Origin: Prescottella equi
GTDB taxonomy: Bacteria; Actinomycetota; Actinomycetes; Mycobacteriales; Mycobacteriaceae
DNA length: 64,000 nt
Assembly: GCF_002094305.1 (NCBI RefSeq)
Contig: NZ_LWTX01000002.1
Span: 434,001 to 498,000 of the forward strand
Direction of reading: 5' to 3'
Positions 6,569 through 15,577 of the stretch are shown one piece after another. Below the pieces are notes generated by a model. The model did not search any database. It saw only the letters and a program-made list of their open reading frames with translations, and was not told the DNA's origin. How positions within the stretch are numbered: the stretch's first letter is position 1; each line of letters begins with the position of its first letter. The position numbers and the translations under genes were made by a program.

Positions 6569-8869
6569 ATGACCCCCACGCCAGGCACCGAGGGCGCCGC
6601 CGAAACCGCGTCGACCGCACCGACACCGACCCTGACCAGCTGGTTGGCCGACCGCAAGGACGCCGCGCTCACCGAGCTGCTGCGGCTGCGTCCCGACCTC
6701 GCCGTGCCCCCACCGGCCACCTCCGCGATTCTCGCCGCCCGGGCCGAGCAGCGCGCGTCGGTGGTGCGGGCCGCCGATCTGCTCGACTCCCTCGAGTTCA
6801 CGGTCCTCGAACTCCTCGCGCTGGAGCAGGCCGACCAGATGCCGGTGGCCCGGCGGCACGTCGACGAGGCGCTGGCCGGCCGGGTACCGCAGCGCACACT
6901 GGATCGGGCGCTGGCCCGGCTGCGCGCCCTCGCGCTGGTGTGGGGCGACGACGAGCACCTGCGCATCGTCCGCTCCGCGGTGGAAACCATCCCGTGGCGG
7001 GTGGGCCGGATCAACGCCGAACCCGACGACCTGAGCGAGGACGGGATCCGCGCCGCGCTCGACGCGAGCGAACCGAACGAACGCGAGCTGCTGACCACCC
7101 TGGCCCGGTCGTCGCCGATCGGACGCACCCGCGACGCCGCGCCCGGCACCTCCCCGGACCGGCCCGTGCAGCGGCTGCTCTCCCGGGGGCTGCTGCGCTG
7201 GATCGACGCCGAAACCGTGGAGCTGCCGGCCCGGGTGGGCCAGGTGCTACGCGGTGAGGCCGTGTTCGATCCGTCCTCCCCCACCCCGCCGCCACTGTCC
7301 GGCCGCAAGCAGAAGCCCGCCGACGTCAACGCCGCCGCTGCCGGCGAGGCCCTCGAGCTCGTCCGGCACTGCGAGGACATCGTCGCCGCGCTCGGCGACG
7401 CCCCCGCCCCCGCGCTCAAGGCCGGCGGTGTGGGTGTGCGCGAGGTACGACGACTGTCCAAGGCCACCGGTGTCGACGAGGCCCGCGTCGGCCTGTTGCT
7501 CGAACTGCTCGCCGCGGCCGGGCTGATCGCCCGCGGCATCCCCGATCCGGCGCCGCTCACCGACGTCGACGACTACTGGGCACCCACCGTCGCCGTCGAC
7601 GGCTGGCTCACCTCCGGCACCGCCCGCCGCTGGGCCACCGTCGCCGGTGCGTGGCTGGCACTGCCGCGGCGGCCGTGGATCATCGGCAGCCGCGACGCCA
7701 CCGACAAGCCGATCTCGGCGTTGTCGGAGGAGGTGCGCGCGCCGGGCGCCGCGCACGAGCGTCGGCTGCTGCTCGAACTGCTCGCCGAAACCGGTGGCAA
7801 GGAGGTCTCCGCGACCGAGGCCGCCCGCCTGCTCGCGTGGCGGCGCCCCCGCTGGGCGGGCCGGCTGGGCCCGCACGTCGTCGAGCGCACGCTCGCCGAG
7901 GCCCGCACCCTGGGGCTGGTCGCGCACGGCGCGCTCAGCTCCCCCGGCAAGGCGCTGCTTCACGGCGGCGACCCCGAGGCGGAGATGGAAGCGGCCCTGC
8001 CCCAGCCGATCGACTACGTGCTGGTGCAGGCCGACCTCACCGTCGTCGCCCCCGGCCCGCTGATCCCGGAGCTGCTCGAGCAGATCACCCTCGTCGCCGA
8101 CATCGAATCGGCCGGCGCCGCATCCATGTACCGGATCAGCGAGGCCAGCATCCGGCGCGCGCTCGACGCCGGGCTCACCGCGTCCGAACTGCAGGCCCTG
8201 TTCGCGACCCGCTCCAAGACCCCGGTGCCGCAGTCACTGACCTACCTGATCGACGACGTCGCCCGTCGCCACGGCCGGCTGCGTGCCGGGGTCGCGGCGT
8301 CGTTCGTCCGCTGTGAGGATCCGGCGCTGCTCGCCGAGGTGCTGTCCTCCCCCGTCGCCGAACACCTGGCGCTGCGCGCGCTCGCCCCCACCGTCGTCAT
8401 CTCGCAGGCGCCGCTCAAGGAGGTCCTCGCGGACCTGCGCGGCGCCGGGTTCGCTCCGGCCGGCGAGGACTCGAGCGGCGCGATCGTCGATTTGCGCCCG
8501 CGTGGGGCCCGGGTGCCCGCCGCCCGGGCCGCGCGCTCACGGGTCCCCGCGGTGCCCAACGACGACCAACTGGCGGCGCTGGTGCGGTCGCTGCGCTCCG
8601 GCGACAAGGCCGCCGCGTCGTCGGGGACGGGGCTGCGCAGCGACGGCAGTCGGGCGTCCACCGCCGCGACCATGACCCTGCTGCAGACCGCTGCGCAGGT
8701 GCGGCGGTCGGTCACCATCGGCTACGTCGATGCGCAGGGCGTCGCGTCGCACCGCATCGTGCAGCCGGTCAGCGTCGGCGGCGGGCAGTTGGACGCGCTC
8801 GATCAGGCGTCCGGCGAGGTGCGCCGGTTCACACTGCACCGGATCACGTCCGTCGCGTTCGCCGACTGA
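6569..8869 (+). CDS. Helicase-associated protein with C-terminal WYL-like domain (partner of XPB)
   Basis: 766 aa. This is the large partner protein that precedes the XPB helicase in actinobacteria (Rv0862c in M. tuberculosis beside Rv0861c). Residues 20-330 are helical and carry winged-helix-like repeats (RAADLLDSLEFTVLELLAL and QRTLDRALARLRALALV). The middle, around 460-620, contains the helicase-associated region (YVLVQADLTVVAPGPL) and RRHGRLRAGVAASFVRC. The last 70 residues form a WYL-like fold (VRRSVTIGYVDAQG with a closing RRFTLHRITSVAF). It probably guides or regulates the helicase. A TAATCT box ends 8 bp before the ATG and there is no ribosome site, so translation may be leaderless. 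Confidence 0.85.
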   Translation: MTPTPGTEGAAETASTAPTPTLTSWLADRKDAALTELLRLRPDLAVPPPATSAILAARAEQRASVVRAADLLDSLEFTVLELLALEQADQMPVARRHVDEALAGRVPQRTLDRALARLRALALVWGDDEHLRIVRSAVETIPWRVGRINAEPDDLSEDGIRAALDASEPNERELLTTLARSSPIGRTRDAAPGTSPDRPVQRLLSRGLLRWIDAETVELPARVGQVLRGEAVFDPSSPTPPPLSGRKQKPADVNAAAAGEALELVRHCEDIVAALGDAPAPALKAGGVGVREVRRLSKATGVDEARVGLLLELLAAAGLIARGIPDPAPLTDVDDYWAPTVAVDGWLTSGTARRWATVAGAWLALPRRPWIIGSRDATDKPISALSEEVRAPGAAHERRLLLELLAETGGKEVSATEAARLLAWRRPRWAGRLGPHVVERTLAEARTLGLVAHGALSSPGKALLHGGDPEAEMEAALPQPIDYVLVQADLTVVAPGPLIPELLEQITLVADIESAGAASMYRISEASIRRALDAGLTASELQALFATRSKTPVPQSLTYLIDDVARRHGRLRAGVAASFVRCEDPALLAEVLSSPVAEHLALRALAPTVVISQAPLKEVLADLRGAGFAPAGEDSSGAIVDLRPRGARVPAARAARSRVPAVPNDDQLAALVRSLRSGDKAAASSGTGLRSDGSRASTAATMTLLQTAAQVRRSVTIGYVDAQGVASHRIVQPVSVGGGQLDALDQASGEVRRFTLHRITSVAFAD

Positions 8870-8971
8870 GAATCCGGGCCCGAAGGCCTCGCGAACTGCA
8901 CGACTGGCTTTTTTCTGGAAATGGGCTATGGTCTCGGTCAAGTGATTGCCACTTCGAATTCAGGAGCGACA

Positions 8972-9097
8972 ATGGCCGACCGAAAACCCGGTAAGAGTCT
9001 GAAAAAGTCTGCACAGTCCATCAAGGAAAAGCGTGCGGAAAAGCGGGAGCGTGCCGCTGATGCCGGTGAGTTGATCAAAAAGCGGAAGCGCCACTGA
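8972..9097 (+). CDS. Very small, highly basic protein
   Basis: 41 aa, about 40 percent Lys plus Arg: MADRKPGKSLKKSAQSIKEK is the first half, and it ends KKRKRH. It is predicted to be a single charged helix. It is preceded by a good ribosome site (aggag, 5 bp spacing) and followed 11 bp later by another small ORF, which supports translation. A basic peptide of this size could bind nucleic acid or ribosomes, but that is only a guess. No family recognised. Confidence 0.6.
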   Translation: MADRKPGKSLKKSAQSIKEKRAEKRERAADAGELIKKRKRH

Positions 9098-9108
9098 CGG
9101 ACCGCGCC

Positions 9109-9321
9109 ATGACCCGCGAGGCCCCGGCGCCCGACGCGCCGGATGTCCTGGACCACCTGCATCGGAAACTGGACCTGCTGCTGGGCGACGACGCCCCCGG
9201 GCAGCCCCGCCCGCCGGGCTTCCGGTCCGCGATCGCGTCGGCGAAATTGTTCGTCCTCGACGAACGCGCACACAATTCCGGTTTTCACAAATTCAACGAC
9301 GCCGAAAAAAGAGGATCCTGA
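9109..9321 (+). CDS. Small hypothetical protein
   Basis: 70 aa, ATG at 9109, 11 bp after the basic peptide gene. It contains PDAPDVLDHLHRKLDLLLGD, which would form an amphipathic helix, then a Pro-rich turn and a polar C-terminus (FHKFNDAEKRGS). Its stop lies 1 bp before the next start, a spacing typical of translational coupling. No family recognised. It could instead be chance coding, because the ribosome site (gacggacc) is poor. Confidence 0.45.
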   Translation: MTREAPAPDAPDVLDHLHRKLDLLLGDDAPGQPRPPGFRSAIASAKLFVLDERAHNSGFHKFNDAEKRGS

Positions 9322-9322
9322 C

Positions 9323-9475
9323 GTGAAGCGGACCCTGCTCGCCCTGGACAGAATTCAGACGCGACTGGAAAACGAGCTCGACGCCACCGAAGTCCGCTCC
9401 GAACGCGACGCCGGCTACCGCGCCGGAATTTCCGAGGCGCTGGTGCAGGTGATGGAAACGAGGAAATCCCTCTGA
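9323..9475 (+). CDS. Small helical hypothetical protein
   Basis: 50 aa from the GTG at 9323, with aagagga 8 bp upstream inside the preceding gene. The sequence is almost wholly helical and charged (LALDRIQTRLENELDATEVR, then a short hinge and AGISEALVQVMETRK), and could form a short coiled coil. It is the last of three tightly packed small genes that end at a hairpin. No family recognised. Confidence 0.5.
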   Translation: MKRTLLALDRIQTRLENELDATEVRSERDAGYRAGISEALVQVMETRKSL

Positions 9476-9482
9476 GGCCTTC

Positions 9483-9534
9483 GGCCTGTGCGCCTTTCCG
9501 GTAGCCCTCACTACCGAAAAGGCGCACGGGCCGG
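9483..9534 (+). terminator. Hairpin after the small-gene set
   Basis: Arms around 9484-9504 and 9511-9532 pair with one mismatch in the inner 17 bp (GTGCGCCTTTCCGGTAG side) and one wobble further out; the loop is CCCTCA. It begins 8 bp after the stop of the 50-aa gene. Confidence 0.75.
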
Positions 9535-9606
9535 AGGCCTACGTGGCGGGACGTCGCCGACGTCTGGACAATGGTCTGGTTACCGTTCCGCTGCTAGGAG
9601 GCGCAC

Positions 9607-11265
9607 GTGACCGACGGCCCGCTGATCGTCCAGTCCGACAAGACCCTGTTGCTCGAGGTCGATCACGAGCGCGCCGACGAGGCACGGCAGGCGATCGCAC
9701 CGTTCGCCGAGCTCGAACGCGCCCCCGAACACGTGCACACGTATCGGATCACCCCGCTCGCGCTGTGGAATGCGCGCGCCGCCGGGCACGACGCCGAGCA
9801 GGTCGTCGACGCGCTCGTCAACTTCTCCCGGTTCGCGGTGCCGCAGCCGCTGCTGGTCGACATCGTCGACACCATGGCCCGCTACGGCCGGTTGCAGTTG
9901 GTGAAGAGCCCGGTGCACGGTCTCACGCTGGTGAGCCTGGACCGTGCGGTGCTCACCGAGGTGATGCGGCACAAGAAGATCGCCCCGATGCTGGGCGCAA
10001 AGATCGACGACGACACCGTGATCGTGCATCCCAGCGAGCGCGGGCACCTCAAGCAGATGCTGCTCAAGATCGGCTGGCCGGCCGAGGACCTCGCCGGGTA
10101 CGTCGACGGCGAGGCACACCCCATCGACCTCGCGTTCGAGGAGGGCCACTGGCAGTTGCGCGACTACCAGGAGATGGCGGCCGACTCGTTCTGGGCCGGT
10201 GGCTCCGGCGTCGTGGTGCTGCCCTGTGGCGCCGGCAAGACGATGGTGGGCGCCGCCGCGATGGCCAAGGCGAAGGCGACGACGTTGATCCTGGTCACCA
10301 ACACCGTCGCGGGCCGGCAGTGGAAGCGCGAGCTGATCGCCCGCACCTCGCTCACCGAGGAGGAGATCGGCGAGTACTCGGGTGAGAAGAAGGAGATCCG
10401 CCCGGTCACCATCGCCACCTATCAGGTGATCACCCGCAAGTCGAAGGGCGAGTACAAGCACCTCGAGCTGTTCGATTCCCGCGACTGGGGCCTGGTGATC
10501 TACGACGAGGTGCACCTGCTGCCCGCGCCGGTGTTCCGGATGACCGCGGATCTGCAGTCCCGCCGCCGTCTCGGTCTCACCGCGACGCTGGTCCGCGAGG
10601 ACGGCCGCGAGGGCGACGTGTTCTCGCTCATCGGGCCGAAGCGCTACGACGCCCCGTGGAAGGACATCGAGGCGCAGGGCTGGATCGCGCCCGCCGACTG
10701 TGTCGAGGTGCGGGTGACGCTCACCGACGCGGAGCGGATGGCGTATGCGACGGCCGAGCCGGAGGAGCGCTACAAGCTGTGCTCCACCGCCCGGACCAAG
10801 CACGCGGTGGTGAAGTCCATCCTGGACAGGCACCCGGGCGCGCCGACGCTGGTGATCGGCGCCTACCTGGACCAGCTCGAGGAACTCGGCGCGGAACTGG
10901 ACGCCCCCGTCATCCAGGGTTCCACGCGAAACAAGGAACGCGAGGCGCTGTTCGACCGCTTCCGGGCCGGTGAGATCCAGACGCTGGTGGTGAGCAAGGT
11001 CGCGAACTTCTCGATCGATCTGCCGGAGGCGTCGGTGGCCGTGCAGGTGTCGGGCACCTTCGGCTCCCGGCAGGAGGAGGCGCAGCGGCTGGGCCGACTC
11101 CTGCGTCCCAAGCACGACGGCGGTCAGGCACACTTCTACTCGGTGGTCGCTCGGGACACGCTCGACGCCGAGTACGCCGCCCACCGTCAACGCTTCCTCG
11201 CCGAGCAGGGCTACGCGTACCGGATCACGGACGCCGACGACCTGCTCGGCCCGGCCATCGGATAG
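9607..11265 (+). CDS. xpb: XPB/Ercc3-type DNA repair helicase
   Basis: 552 aa from a GTG with taggagg about 6 bp upstream. An N-terminal XPB domain (residues 1-130) precedes a superfamily 2 helicase: Walker A PCGAGKT with Lys211, an ATYQVITRKS motif, the DEVH box at 300-303, the RED motif at 330-332 within LTATLVREDGRE, and the C-terminal QRLGRLLRPK arginine-finger motif. It is a 3'-5' helicase implicated in nucleotide excision repair or transcription-coupled processes. Bacterial XPB proteins of this form pair with the WYL-tailed protein encoded upstream; here the two are split by three tiny genes and a terminator. The length is normal for the bacterial family. Confidence 0.95.
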   Translation: MTDGPLIVQSDKTLLLEVDHERADEARQAIAPFAELERAPEHVHTYRITPLALWNARAAGHDAEQVVDALVNFSRFAVPQPLLVDIVDTMARYGRLQLVKSPVHGLTLVSLDRAVLTEVMRHKKIAPMLGAKIDDDTVIVHPSERGHLKQMLLKIGWPAEDLAGYVDGEAHPIDLAFEEGHWQLRDYQEMAADSFWAGGSGVVVLPCGAGKTMVGAAAMAKAKATTLILVTNTVAGRQWKRELIARTSLTEEEIGEYSGEKKEIRPVTIATYQVITRKSKGEYKHLELFDSRDWGLVIYDEVHLLPAPVFRMTADLQSRRRLGLTATLVREDGREGDVFSLIGPKRYDAPWKDIEAQGWIAPADCVEVRVTLTDAERMAYATAEPEERYKLCSTARTKHAVVKSILDRHPGAPTLVIGAYLDQLEELGAELDAPVIQGSTRNKEREALFDRFRAGEIQTLVVSKVANFSIDLPEASVAVQVSGTFGSRQEEAQRLGRLLRPKHDGGQAHFYSVVARDTLDAEYAAHRQRFLAEQGYAYRITDADDLLGPAIG

Positions 11266-11277
11266 GACCCCTCACCC

Positions 11278-11946
11278 GTGCGACGCTTCGAGTTCCCGGT
11301 CGACAAACTTCACGCCAAGGCCGTCAACGAGACCCTCGGCGATCTGCGACGGCTGCAGTGGTCGGCCGCGCTGATGGCGGTCCTGCTCGGCGCCGGCGCG
11401 GCATGGATGTTCGTCCTGGCACACCCGTGGTCGTACATCCTCGGCGTGGTTCTCGCGATCTGCGCACTGACCTCGCTCTTCATGGTGGTGTGGACGCCTC
11501 GGAAGGTGGGCAGCATCGAAGATCTCTACGCGAAGGGCGACCTGGTACCGGCGATCGTGTCGGAGGTGCATCCGCGCGGGTACACGCTGCTGTCGCTGAT
11601 CGACATCGCCAAGCCCGGCGCGACGAAGCCGCACTACGCGCTCGCCGCCCGGACCGTCCGCACGCTGCCCGGCAAGAGCTACGCGGTGGGCGCGAAGCTG
11701 CCATCGGTGTCGGTGCTCGGCGACCGTGGATCGCGTTCCTCCGGTGAGACGTGGCAGATGGTGAGCTTCATGCCGGTCTCGTGGGGCACCCGCGACAGCA
11801 AGGTCCTCACCAAGGCGTCGGCTGCGATCGACGACGTCGAGTGGAAGCTGCTGAACAAGAACATCGCGAGGTCGGAGAAGGTTCGGGGCTCGAGTGGGCA
11901 GTTCGTGCTGCTCGATCCGGCGGATCTCCCCGACGAACTGCGCTGA
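11278..11946 (+). CDS. Membrane-anchored hypothetical protein (DUF3239-like)
   Basis: 222 aa from a GTG 12 bp after the helicase stop, so probably in the same transcript. Two membrane segments lie at about 32-50 and 54-72, close together as a hairpin, followed by a 150-residue cytoplasmic domain containing LVPAIVSEVHPRGYTLL and WQMVSFMPVSWGT. The layout fits a family of unknown function seen in corynebacteria and rhodococci (DUF3239, from memory). Function unknown. Confidence 0.7.
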   Translation: MRRFEFPVDKLHAKAVNETLGDLRRLQWSAALMAVLLGAGAAWMFVLAHPWSYILGVVLAICALTSLFMVVWTPRKVGSIEDLYAKGDLVPAIVSEVHPRGYTLLSLIDIAKPGATKPHYALAARTVRTLPGKSYAVGAKLPSVSVLGDRGSRSSGETWQMVSFMPVSWGTRDSKVLTKASAAIDDVEWKLLNKNIARSEKVRGSSGQFVLLDPADLPDELR

Positions 11947-11974
11947 CGCGCAGCGAATTACAGCGATGGGATTA

Positions 11975-12003
11975 GCCCCGGCCCCGTTTCCCGGGGCCGG
12001 GGC
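11975..12003. terminator. 12-bp GC hairpin between convergent genes
   Basis: Arms 11975-11986 (GCCCCGGCCCCG) and 11992-12003 are perfectly complementary with a 5-nt loop. It lies between the stops at 11946 and 12005, so it can end transcription from both sides. Confidence 0.75.
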
Positions 12004-12004
12004 C

Positions 12005-12253
12005 TCAGATCATCAGGGCCGCGAGGCCGACGCCACCGACCGCAACGAGCGCGATCGTGAGCGCGAGGGTCACAGACCCCATCAGTACAACCGTCGCGAC
12101 CGCCGGCACCGCCGCCACCACGATCAGCAGGGCGACCCACCACAGCGCCGTCTCGACGGACGTTGATCTACCGATTTCCAAGTCGTGCAAGATGTTCGGC
12201 CGGACAGCGCCGGTCATCGGCCGGGAAACAGATCCGTTGGCTCGGAGTTCCAT
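12005..12253 (-). CDS. Small two-helix membrane protein
   Basis: 82 aa. The start at 12253 is fixed by a perfect aaggaggt 7 bp upstream; a longer frame beginning at 12271 would bury that site. A polar N-terminus of about 35 residues is followed by two membrane segments (near 40-61 and 63-81) ending at the C-terminus. The ribosome site lies inside an 11-bp inverted repeat, which suggests translation control. No family recognised. Confidence 0.6.
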   Translation of the reverse strand: MELRANGSVSRPMTGAVRPNILHDLEIGRSTSVETALWWVALLIVVAAVPAVATVVLMGSVTLALTIALVAVGGVGLAALMI

Positions 12254-12254
12254 A

Positions 12255-12282
12255 GAGGTGACCTCCTTCATGAGGTCACCTC
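12255..12282 (-). promoter_or_regulatory. Inverted repeat that traps the ribosome site
   Basis: GAGGTGACCTC (12255-12265) and GAGGTCACCTC (12272-12282) are perfect complements with a 6-nt loop. In the mRNA of the downstream small membrane protein, the Shine-Dalgarno bases lie in one arm and the loop edge. It could be an RNA hairpin that blocks initiation or a DNA operator; the sequence alone cannot decide. Confidence 0.55.
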
Positions 12283-12568
12283 AGTCTCGCGCACTTCGGC
12301 AGATTTCGCAGCCGTGTCGGCAGAACGATCGACATCGACCGCCGCGTCCGGCCGTCCGGGCGCCGATTCCCTTCGAACGCTGAACGTTTTCCGGATGAAC
12401 GTCAATTGAACTGCGGTGCAGCGATTCCGGACGATTCGCCGTCACTCGGCCGCGCAACGAGGAAGCCGCGCAGGGGCTTTGCCGCCCCGCCACGCCCCTT
12501 CCCCCCGATCGCCGGCATGTGTGTGTCGGACGCCCGATCGGTTGCCGCGCACGCACAACACTGATACA

Positions 12569-12598
12569 ACAAATCTATTCCGACAGCTATAGATTTGT
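12569..12598. promoter_or_regulatory. AT-rich inverted repeat upstream of otsA
   Basis: ACAAATCTAT (12569-12578) and ATAGATTTGT (12589-12598) are perfect 10-bp arms with a 10-bp spacer, ending 78 bp before the otsA start. The 20 AT-rich bases stand out in a GC-rich region. A regulator operator is the likely reading. The remainder of the 12283-12676 gap shows no gene. Confidence 0.5.
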
Positions 12599-12676
12599 CG
12601 TCTCGTCGGGCGGCGCGGTTCCGTGCTCCGAGCGATCCCCGCCTCCGGCGGGACGCGTACCCACGGGAGCCGCTCG

Positions 12677-14218
12677 ATGCCATTGGAACTTGCCGACGAC
12701 ACAACCGCCCGCCCCGACGAACAGTCCGACTTCGTCGTGGTCGCCAATCGCCTGCCCGTCGATCTCGAGGAGCGGCCCGACGGCTCCACCGCGTGGCGGC
12801 GCTCGCCCGGCGGGCTGGTCACCGCGCTGGAGCCGGTTCTGCGCAGCAGGAACGGCTGCTGGGTGGGCTGGCCCGGCGTCGCCGACCGTGACGTCGCTCC
12901 GTTCACTCACGAGGGGTTGCGGGTGCACCCGGTCCGCCTCGGCGAGGACGACATCGAGGGCTTCTACGAAGGCTTCTCGAACAGCACCCTGTGGCCGCTC
13001 TACCACGACGTCGTCGTCAAACCCACGTTCGACCGGGAGTGGTGGGCCACCTACCGGGACGTCAATCTGCGCTACGCGCATGCGGCCGCCGCCGCAGCCG
13101 CACCCGGTGCGACGGTGTGGGTCCACGACTACCAGCTGCAGCTCGTTCCCCGGCTACTCCGGGAGCTGCGCCCGGACGTCACGATCGGGTTCTTCCTGCA
13201 CATCCCTTTCCCGCCCGTCGAGTTGTTCGCCCAGCTGCCGTGGCGGCGCAGCGTCCTCGAGGGGATGCTCGGCGCCGACCTGGTCGGCTTCCACCTCCCC
13301 GGCGGAGCCGAGAACTTCGTGGTGCTGGCGCGCCGGTTGCTCGAGCTCGAGACGCGGCCGGTCGCCGACGGACGCGGCGAGGTCCGCTTCGACGGGCGCA
13401 TCGTCCGGGTGGGAGCCTTCCCGATCTCCATCGATTCGGCCGACATGGTCGAACGCGCGCGCAGCGAGTCGGTGCGCCGGCGCGCCCGCGAGATCCGGGA
13501 GGACCTCGGCAACCCCGAGCAGATCCTGCTGGGTGTCGATCGGCTGGACTACACCAAGGGCATCGACCTGAGACTCGACGCACTGGGCGAGCTGTACGAC
13601 GAGGGCCGGCTCGACCCGAGCCGGACCGTGATGGTGCAGCTCGCCACCCCGAGCCGGGAGCAGGTGGAGCAGTACGCGCTCATGCGGACGTCGATCGAGA
13701 CGCAGGTCGGTCGGATCAACGGTGACCACGGTCGCCTCGGGCGCGCGCCCGTCCACTACCTGTACCAGCCGGTGCCGCGGGAAGAGTTGATCGCGCTCTA
13801 CGTGGCCGCGGACGCCATGCTCGTCACACCGCTGCGCGACGGCATGAACCTCGTCGCCAAGGAGTACGTGGCGTGCCGTCCCGACCACACCGGAGCTCTC
13901 GTCCTGAGCGAGTTCACCGGCGCCGCTTCCGAATTGGACCAGGCATACCTGGTGAACCCGCACGATCTCGACTTCGTCAAGGACACGATCGTCGCGGCCC
14001 TCGAGCAGTCGCCGGAGCAGCGCAGCACCCGGATGGCCGCGCTCCACGCCCAGGTGATGACCCACGACGTGCACCACTGGGCGCGAACGTTCCTCGACCA
14101 CCTGGCCTTGGCCGGCCGCGCCAACACCGAAGTGGAGGAGTTCCCCCTGGACTGGCAGATGCCGACGACCGGCCCGTTCTCGCCCGGCGAGTCGCCGATC
14201 GCCGCCACGGGGCGGTAG
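12677..14218 (+). CDS. otsA: Trehalose-6-phosphate synthase
   Basis: 513 aa, GT20 family. The ATG at 12677 has gggag 8 bp upstream and begins just before the domain; an upstream start at 12623 would add unconserved residues. Motifs: NRLPV (24-28), the SPGGL loop (43-47), [15 protein letters not shown], and [11 protein letters not shown] for UDP-glucose and glucose-6-phosphate binding, then [14 protein letters not shown] and the LSEFTGAA loop. It joins UDP- or GDP-glucose to glucose-6-phosphate, the first step of OtsAB trehalose synthesis; trehalose also feeds mycolate glycolipids in this group. No otsB is nearby. Its stop abuts the convergent MCE gene without a gap. Confidence 0.95.
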   Translation: MPLELADDTTARPDEQSDFVVVANRLPVDLEERPDGSTAWRRSPGGLVTALEPVLRSRNGCWVGWPGVADRDVAPFTHEGLRVHPVRLGEDDIEGFYEGFSNSTLWPLYHDVVVKPTFDREWWATYRDVNLRYAHAAAAAAAPGATVWVHDYQLQLVPRLLRELRPDVTIGFFLHIPFPPVELFAQLPWRRSVLEGMLGADLVGFHLPGGAENFVVLARRLLELETRPVADGRGEVRFDGRIVRVGAFPISIDSADMVERARSESVRRRAREIREDLGNPEQILLGVDRLDYTKGIDLRLDALGELYDEGRLDPSRTVMVQLATPSREQVEQYALMRTSIETQVGRINGDHGRLGRAPVHYLYQPVPREELIALYVAADAMLVTPLRDGMNLVAKEYVACRPDHTGALVLSEFTGAASELDQAYLVNPHDLDFVKDTIVAALEQSPEQRSTRMAALHAQVMTHDVHHWARTFLDHLALAGRANTEVEEFPLDWQMPTTGPFSPGESPIAATGR

Positions 14219-15475
14219 TCACCGCGGCGGCACCAATCCCATCACGGTCGCGAGCTGCGTCGCGATCGGGTTGAGGTTCAACGCATCCGGAGCCACCTTC
14301 GGCTTGTCGTCCCACGGCTGCGGGACGGTCGGGTCGGCCAGCGCCGCCCGTTCGGCGCTGCGCACGCCCGTGACACTGCCTTGCGGCGCGAGGCACCGGA
14401 CGTCGGAGGCGAACGGGAAGTCGTCACGGGTGTCGTCGAAGTCGGGGTCGCGCCGCTTCATATCCGCCAGGATCTCGTGGGTGCTCTCGTAGCCGACCGT
14501 GCACGCGGGCGGATTGTTCGTCTCGAGGATGATCCCGAAGTGGATGGTGCCGTCGCCCGGCGCGACGGCACGTGCGGCCACCGGCAGGGCGGGCAGCAAC
14601 TGCAGCATCGAGCGCAGATAGGGCTCGCGCCCCGGGGCGAGCGAGGTGACCTGCTGCGTGTTCGAGAGCACCTCGGTGAGGTCGGCGCCGCTCTCGCGGA
14701 CCAACGCACCCACCTGGTCGCTGGTGGCGGTGCCCGTGCCGATCAGCTTGCGTACGTCCGGATCGCTCGAGCGCAGCTGGGCGGCGAGTGCGTCGAGGTC
14801 GGCGCTGAACGAGCGGATCGACGACGCCTGGCCCGCCTGGGTGTCGAGTACGGTGCGGCCGTCGCCGATCAGGTCGAGCGTCTGCGGCAGCGCATCCGAC
14901 GCCTCCCGGGTGAAGGCGTTCAGCGAGTCGACGACGGCCTGCAGGTTGTCGCCCTGGCCGTCGAACGCCTTGCCGAGTTCGGTGGCGACCGTGTGCAGCC
15001 GGTCGGCGGGCACGGATCGGGCGAACGCGTCGACCGAGGCCACCAGATCCTCGACCGGTGTCGGGACGGTGGTGTCCTTCCGATCGATCACGGATCCCTC
15101 GGCGAGGTACGGGCCGTCGCTGCCGGTGGGCTGCAGGTCCACGTACTGCTCGCCGATCGCCGACCGGTTGGCCACGACCGCCGCCGCGGACGCCGGAACC
15201 TGCGGGCCGCCGTCGTCGAGGCGCAGTTCCACGCGGACGCCGTCGGCGGTGAGCTGCAGGTCCCCCACCCGTCCGACCGGGACGCCGCGGTAGGTGACCT
15301 CGGCGTTGGAGAAGATGCCGCCGGAGGTCGGCAGGTCGACGAACACGGAGTACTGGCCGAAGCCGAGGAGGTTGTCGAGACGCGCGTACTTGCCGCCTAC
15401 GAAGACGATGCTCACGACGGCCAGGATCAGGAACGCCGCGATCTGGCCTCGCGCCAGCCTGGACACCATGTTCAT
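14219..15475 (-). CDS. MCE-family protein, orphan copy
   Basis: 418 aa with ggagg about 10 bp before the ATG. One N-terminal membrane segment (about 10-27) is followed by the MCE/MlaD domain (about 40-117: YSVFVDLPTSGGIFSNAEVT, RGVPVGRVGDL, GEQYVDL). A long helical region follows (about 135-300), as in the Mce needle subunits, and then a C-terminal domain with four Cys and a Pro-rich tail. It is most like the MceF or MceD type. Mce proteins form lipid-carrying tunnels and normally come in sets of six with YrbE permeases; none of those is here, so it is a lone gene. A palindrome lies about 100 bp upstream. Confidence 0.85.
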   Translation of the reverse strand: MNMVSRLARGQIAAFLILAVVSIVFVGGKYARLDNLLGFGQYSVFVDLPTSGGIFSNAEVTYRGVPVGRVGDLQLTADGVRVELRLDDGGPQVPASAAAVVANRSAIGEQYVDLQPTGSDGPYLAEGSVIDRKDTTVPTPVEDLVASVDAFARSVPADRLHTVATELGKAFDGQGDNLQAVVDSLNAFTREASDALPQTLDLIGDGRTVLDTQAGQASSIRSFSADLDALAAQLRSSDPDVRKLIGTGTATSDQVGALVRESGADLTEVLSNTQQVTSLAPGREPYLRSMLQLLPALPVAARAVAPGDGTIHFGIILETNNPPACTVGYESTHEILADMKRRDPDFDDTRDDFPFASDVRCLAPQGSVTGVRSAERAALADPTVPQPWDDKPKVAPDALNLNPIATQLATVMGLVPPR

Positions 15476-15577
15476 CGCCGCCGGCCCTCCATGCTCACCC
15501 CGAAGAGAATGTCGGCGAGATCACCAGAACCGCCCCACTGTTACGCAGGCAACAGGCTACCGCTATCCGTTACTCGG

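Noticed and set aside
12519-13571. A 350-codon plus-strand frame across the otsA region
   Set aside because: Ser/Arg/Pro-rich shadow of otsA in another frame.
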